Source: CAYSXY01 sp964435165
GTDB lineage: Bacteria; Pseudomonadota; Alphaproteobacteria; Rickettsiales; RI-342
Length of the DNA stretch: 17,803 nucleotides
Assembly: GCA_964435165.1 (NCBI GenBank)
Contig: CAYSXY010000045.1
Coordinates: 1 to 17,803, forward strand
Direction of reading: 5' to 3'
Shown here: one piece after another, positions 14,566 through 17,803 of the stretch
How positions within the stretch are numbered: position 1 is the stretch's first letter
Layout: every line of letters begins with the position of its first letter
Program-made: the position numbers and the translations under genes
Notes under the pieces: model-generated
Database searches by the model: none
The model's input: the letters and a program-made list of their open reading frames with translations, nothing else
What the model was told of the DNA's origin: nothing

Positions 14566-15783
14566 TTATGCTGCTTTTTTGGCCGCATGTTTTAATGCTT
14601 CAATGCCCGGTAGTGGGTTGCCCTCCAACCATTCAAGAAAGGCGCCGCCCGCTGTTGAAAGATAGGTGACGGAATCAGCCAGCCCGGCATGGCGCAGGGA
14701 TGAAACAGTGTCGCCGCCGCCGGCAATGCTTTTGAGGCGACCACGCACGCTGAGGCTGGCAATGATGCGGGTGATCTGGCTTGTGCTAACATCAAAAGGT
14801 GGTGTTTCAAACGCGCCCAGCGGACCATTCCACACCAGTGTTTTACTGCCTTCCAGCGCTTGTACGATCCGCTCCAGCGTGACCGGCCCGACATCGAGCA
14901 TCATCTCATCGTCTCTAATGTCCCCGATTTTGGCAAGGCGGCAGGACGGGTATGCACGAAATTCTGTCGCCAGCATGACATCTTCCGGCAGAATGATGCA
15001 GCAGCCGGTTTTAGCGGCCTCGGCGAGGATGTCTCGTGCCGTTTCGGCCAGGTCTTTCTCGCATAGCGAGGCACCCACCGGTTTGCCTTGCGCATGGAGG
15101 AATGTATTTGCCATGCCCCCGCCAATAATCAGCCGGTCCACAAAGCTGACCAGGTTTTTGAGTAAGGCGAGTTTGCTGGAGACTTTAGCGCCGCCGACAA
15201 TCGCCGCTAACGGACGTTCCGGGTTCGTCAGGATGGAGCCAAGTGCCTCAAGCTCCTCCTGCATTAACCGTCCGGCATAGGCCGGGAGGTGTGCTGCAAT
15301 GCCATCAATCGAGGCATGGGCACGGTGTGAGCAGGAGAAGGCATCATTGACATAGACCTCTCCCAACTCGGCCAGTTGGGCAGCGAACATTGGGTCATTA
15401 GCTTCCTCTTCCGCATGGAAACGGAGGTTTTCCATGAGGATAATCTCGCCGGGATTGATCTGGGCAATCGCTTTTTTGGCTTCACGACCGATACTATCGA
15501 CGCCAAAATGGACATTAGTGTCCAATGCTTCGCCCAGCGCATCGGCCAGCGGGGCAAGAGACATGGAAGGGACATATTTGCCGTCGGGCCGGTCGAAGTG
15601 CGATAGCACCACGAGGCGAGCCTGTTTATCCAGCAACTCACGCAGGGTCGGCAGCAGGCGCATGATGCGATTATGGTCGGTAATCCTGCCGCGCTGCATT
15701 GGCACGTTGAGATCAGCCCGCACCAGCACTGTGCGGCCCTTGGGGTTCAGATCATCCAGCGTGTGGTAGGAAGGTGAGGGCAT
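14566..15783 (-). CDS. pgk: Phosphoglycerate kinase
   Basis: PGK (405 aa, cytoplasm) transfers phosphate between 1,3-bisphosphoglycerate and ADP. The substrate motifs are VRADLNVP near residues 21-28 and SHFDRP (61-66), where most bacteria have SHLGRP; later come GGAKVSSKLALL and the nucleotide-site motif GGGDTVSSL. Length and domain order are normal. The ATG at 15783 is 109 bases after the gap stop and lacks a strong ribosome site. No clear promoter or terminator was found in that gap, only a weak GCGCC-AAA-GGCGG stem. It is followed directly by an unknown ORF at 14561. Confidence 0.97.
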   Translation of the reverse strand: MPSPSYHTLDDLNPKGRTVLVRADLNVPMQRGRITDHNRIMRLLPTLRELLDKQARLVVLSHFDRPDGKYVPSMSLAPLADALGEALDTNVHFGVDSIGREAKKAIAQINPGEIILMENLRFHAEEEANDPMFAAQLAELGEVYVNDAFSCSHRAHASIDGIAAHLPAYAGRLMQEELEALGSILTNPERPLAAIVGGAKVSSKLALLKNLVSFVDRLIIGGGMANTFLHAQGKPVGASLCEKDLAETARDILAEAAKTGCCIILPEDVMLATEFRAYPSCRLAKIGDIRDDEMMLDVGPVTLERIVQALEGSKTLVWNGPLGAFETPPFDVSTSQITRIIASLSVRGRLKSIAGGGDTVSSLRHAGLADSVTYLSTAGGAFLEWLEGNPLPGIEALKHAAKKAA

Positions 15784-15892
15784 TGAAATAAGGTGCAGGG
15801 TCGTGAATGAAAAACTATGTTAAGTCACTTTGTTTTCTAATTGATTACCGCCTTTGGCGCTTGTGCTGGAATGACAGTTAACTTCGGAGTTT

Positions 15893-16891
15893 TTATGTCA
15901 GCAATGTAGCGACATCGAGCATCCGGCAGGAAAATCCCCATTCATTATCATACCAACTGGCGATGCGGCAGGTGCGGCTGTCGACGACATTGGTCTGGGT
16001 GGCATCGAATATACTGCTGGCAGGATGGTGGTTGAAATCGATCGAGACCAGCGGTAGATCATTATAGGCCAGTACCCCTTGCATTGAACCTTCCGCGGCC
16101 TGTTTCATCAGCGCATTAATATCGTCGACGCTGGTGTCGCGTGCGGCTTCAAAGGATAAATCCACCAGCGAGACATTGGGTGTGGGCACGCGGATGGAAA
16201 TACCATCCAGCTTGCCTTTCAGCTCGGGCATTACCAGCCCAATCGCCTTGGCGGCGCCGGTGCTGGTCGGCACCATGGAGAGGCCAGCGGCGCGGGCACG
16301 GCGCAAATCTTTGTGGGTGCCATCGACCATGTTCTGATCGGCGGTGTAGGCGTGGATGGTGGTCATGATGCCGCGTTCAATGCCAATCTGGTCATGCAGC
16401 ACTTTGGCAACCGGCGCGAGGCAATTGGTGGTGCAGGAGCCAACCGAGATGATTTTATCTTCCGGTCTTAAGATGTCGTTATTGACACCATAGACGATGG
16501 TGGCGTCGGCGTCAGGTGATGGAGCGGAGATGAGTACCGCATTGGCACCGCTTTGCTGGTGCAGTGCGGCCTCGGCTTTAGTGCGAAAGCGCCCGGTGCA
16601 TTCCAGCAGCACATCCACCCCAAGCTGGCCCCAAGGCAGTAATTTGGGGTCGCGTTCGTGGTAGATGGGAATCGTTTTATCATTAATGAGCAGTGCATCG
16701 CCTTGCACTTCGACCGTGCCAGGAAAGCGCCCATGCACGGAATCATAAGAGAGCAAATGCTGGTGCGTCGGAGTGGGGGCGGGGCCGTTGATGGCAACCA
16801 GTTCGATATCCGGCCAGCGCTCGGGATATTCTTCCAATGCGCGGACAACGCAGCGGCCAATGCGGCCCAGTCCATTGATGGCAATTCTCAT
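15893..16891 (-). CDS. gap: Type I glyceraldehyde-3-phosphate dehydrogenase
   Basis: GAPDH (332 aa from this start) oxidises glyceraldehyde 3-phosphate to 1,3-bisphosphoglycerate. The dinucleotide motif is NGLGRIGR, the catalytic Cys is in SVGSCTTNCLAP (family SNASCTTNCLAP) and the base is His in TTIHAYTADQ; RRARAAGLSMVPTSTGAAKA and SWYDNEWGFSCRM complete the catalytic domain. The residue after VAIN, normally Asp in NAD-specific enzymes, is Gly (VAINGPAPT), which bears on cofactor choice. A GTG at 16897 in frame adds two residues; the ATG at 16891 is preferred. This is the first gene of the glycolytic block, with a candidate promoter at 16975-17003. Confidence 0.96.
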   Translation of the reverse strand: MRIAINGLGRIGRCVVRALEEYPERWPDIELVAINGPAPTPTHQHLLSYDSVHGRFPGTVEVQGDALLINDKTIPIYHERDPKLLPWGQLGVDVLLECTGRFRTKAEAALHQQSGANAVLISAPSPDADATIVYGVNNDILRPEDKIISVGSCTTNCLAPVAKVLHDQIGIERGIMTTIHAYTADQNMVDGTHKDLRRARAAGLSMVPTSTGAAKAIGLVMPELKGKLDGISIRVPTPNVSLVDLSFEAARDTSVDDINALMKQAAEGSMQGVLAYNDLPLVSIDFNHHPASSIFDATQTNVVDSRTCRIASWYDNEWGFSCRMLDVATLLT

Positions 16892-16974
16892 TATCACTCA
16901 ATCATGTTGTTTTTCAAAATCGCAGAGGCCGTGGTAGGTTTCATGGAAAGATCATGATCGCACAGGTGAGAGCA

Positions 16975-17003
16975 GATATAAAATGTAACCTGACTCTCTG
17001 CAA
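16975..17003 (-). promoter_or_regulatory. Candidate promoter of gap
   Basis: On the minus strand TTGCAG (16998-17003), a 17-base spacer and TATATC (16975-16980) give about 7 of 12 matches in the 160-base gap before gap. It would leave a leader of about 80 bases. No terminator was recognised between the acetyltransferase gene and this site, so partial readthrough is possible. Confidence 0.35.
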
Positions 17004-17051
17004 GCTCCGACAAGACATGCTGTTGGCGATGAGAATAGCGGCAGTAGTGAT

Positions 17052-17528
17052 TTATGCACCAGCAAGTGATGTGAGCGCATCACCGGATAAGCGATAAACT
17101 GTCCATTCATCCATCGCCTCGGCCCCTAATGATTCGTAAAAAGCGATGGAGGGGGCGTTCCAGTCCAGCACCCACCATTCCAACCGGCCACAGCCTTCGT
17201 CTAATGCCTTGGCGGCGAGCCATTGCAGCAGCGCTTTGCCATAGCCTTTGCCACGAAAGGCGGGGCGGACATATAAATCTTCGAGATAAATACCGGGGCG
17301 GCCGAGAAAGGTGGAGAAGTTATAAAAATACAGCGCGAAGCCTGCCGCCTGGCCGTTTTCTTCCAGAATGATCGTATAGGCTTTGGGCTGATCACCAAAG
17401 AGTGTCTGGTGTAGAATCTCTTCCGTTGCCACAACTTCATGCAACAGTTTTTCATATTCTGCTAATTCGCGAATCAATTGCAGAATCAGGGCAGTGTCCG
17501 CAGCGGTTGCGGGGCGGATGTGGGGCAT
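17052..17528 (-). CDS. GNAT N-acetyltransferase (SSAT/diamine type)
   Basis: The protein (158 aa) transfers acetyl from acetyl-CoA to an amine. It starts IRPATAADTALILQLIRELAEYEKL, typical of the spermidine/spermine acetyltransferase branch. YLEDLYVRPAFRGKGYGKALL (81-101) is motif A with the pyrophosphate-binding loop R92-G-K-G-Y-G. LDWNAPSIAFYESLGA (121-136) is the C-terminal motif of that branch, including the Tyr that acts as general acid. The probable substrates are polyamines or thialysine-like amines, not proven. The ATG at 17528 has no strong ribosome site. It precedes gap by 160 bases on the same strand. Confidence 0.9.
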   Translation of the reverse strand: MPHIRPATAADTALILQLIRELAEYEKLLHEVVATEEILHQTLFGDQPKAYTIILEENGQAAGFALYFYNFSTFLGRPGIYLEDLYVRPAFRGKGYGKALLQWLAAKALDEGCGRLEWWVLDWNAPSIAFYESLGAEAMDEWTVYRLSGDALTSLAGA

Positions 17529-17550
17529 GGTAAGAATAGGAATATTATTT

Positions 17551-17752
17551 ACCTGAGAAGATGTACTCGATGCGCCCGCCTATGCTTCGCTTTTGGCGTG
17601 CTTGCTTTGTAGCAAACGCTACATTCGCGCGGCGCATTGCTTGCGCTCATTCAGCTTTTTGTCGAACCCCCTGCATCCGCCCTTATCTTCTCGGGTATGC
17701 CATATGTAACCAGCCATACATGGCTGGTTACATATGGCGCACCCGAGAAGAT
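17551..17752. repeat. tRNA-linked palindromic element with att-like repeats
   Basis: The last 12 bases on the 3' side of the T-arm and acceptor of tRNA-Arg (ATCTTCTCGGGT, minus strand 17741-17752) recur three ways. A direct copy with one mismatch lies at 17551-17562, just before the acetyltransferase gene. An exact inverted copy lies at 17685-17696. The stretch between holds a small stem-loop (TGTAGC-AAAC-GCTACA, 17608-17623). This is the layout of a short insertion at the 3' end of a tRNA gene that rebuilds the gene end. The repeats are seen; the mobile origin is inferred. Confidence 0.55.
17685..17752. repeat. 33-bp inverted repeat covering the tRNA-Arg 3' end
   Basis: Arms 17685-17717 and 17720-17752 are complementary over 33 bases with only two mismatched pairs (17697/17740 and 17698/17739) around a 2-base loop. 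The inner 19 bases are a perfect palindrome. The right arm includes the last 18 bases of the tRNA gene with its CCA; the left arm is a near copy of that end. RNA from either strand would form a very stable hairpin. There is no T run, so it is not a typical intrinsic terminator. Confidence 0.9.
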
Positions 17753-17803
17753 TCGAACTCCTGACCCCCAGATTCGTAGTCTGGTGCTCTATCCAGCTGA
17801 GCT
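17735..17803 (-). tRNA. tRNA-Arg (ACG anticodon), 5' end cut by window edge
   Basis: Read on the minus strand, the D-arm (GCTC ... GAGC), the anticodon stem CCAGA/TCTGG with loop CTACGAA (anticodon ACG), a five-base variable loop GGGTC, the T-arm AGGAG-TTCGAAT-CTTCT and the 3' acceptor strand CGGGTGC plus G and encoded CCA are all present. About 8 bases at the 5' end, including the acceptor partner GCACCCG expected from pairing, lie outside the window. The first anticodon base A would be edited to inosine by TadA to read CGN codons. Confidence 0.95.

Noticed and set aside
17561..17764. Plus-strand frame of 67 residues before the tRNA
   Set aside because: It runs through the palindromic element and into the antisense of tRNA-Arg; the end (REDSNS) is the typical false translation of a tRNA complement.
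1..17803. CRISPR arrays, insertion sequences, phage or toxin-antitoxin modules
   Set aside because: No regularly spaced repeats, transposase or integrase motifs, or paired small ORFs of that type were seen on either strand.

Overview
The window looks like chromosomal DNA of an alphaproteobacterium with mid-range GC content. The evidence is the gene order gap-pgk-(ORF)-fba-thiE-efp-suhB on one strand, an SCO1/PCu(A)C copper pair, an intracellular polyhydroxybutyrate (PHB) depolymerase of the Cys-nucleophile type, an MsbA-related ABC exporter, and a CtrA-like TTAA-N7-TTAG box upstream of phaZ. Genus cannot be set from sequence reading alone. Several promoters match the sigma-70 pattern with 17-base spacers.

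Layout. 1-122: no gene, but a near-consensus minus-strand promoter firing out of the left edge. 123-572 (-): Pro/Ser-rich hypothetical protein behind a near-consensus promoter. 776-1890 (+): two-gene copper-delivery operon for cytochrome c oxidase (SCO1, then PCu(A)C). 2030-4686 (+): phaZ carrying an unusual Lys/Ala-rich histone-like tail of about 230 residues, then a YgjP/SprT-like zinc metallopeptidase. 4727-5011 (+): a possible small Arg/Gly-rich protein. 5024-7036 (-): bifunctional class A penicillin-binding protein. 7162-8940 (+): MsbA-like ABC exporter, divergent from the PBP. 8937-16891 (-): a long same-strand series read from right to left: gap, pgk, unknown ORF, class I fructose-bisphosphate aldolase, thiE, efp, suhB and an OmpA-domain protein with a very long acidic linker. 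17052-17528 (-): SSAT-like GNAT acetyltransferase. 17551-17752: a small palindromic element with tRNA-end repeats. 17735-17803 (-): 3' part of tRNA-Arg(ACG), cut by the window edge.

How they fit together. The gap-pgk-fba block supplies the triose to hexose section of glycolysis/gluconeogenesis, with thiamine synthesis and translation (efp) genes behind it and internal promoters before fba, efp and the OmpA-like gene. PBP, ABC exporter and OmpA-like protein are envelope functions. PhaZ mobilises stored PHB. No phage, CRISPR or secretion cluster is visible. The least ordinary signals are the PhaZ tail fusion, the tRNA-linked palindromic element, an 11-codon leader ORF coupled to suhB, the unknown ORF in the glycolytic block, and a GAPDH lacking the usual acidic NAD-binding residue.
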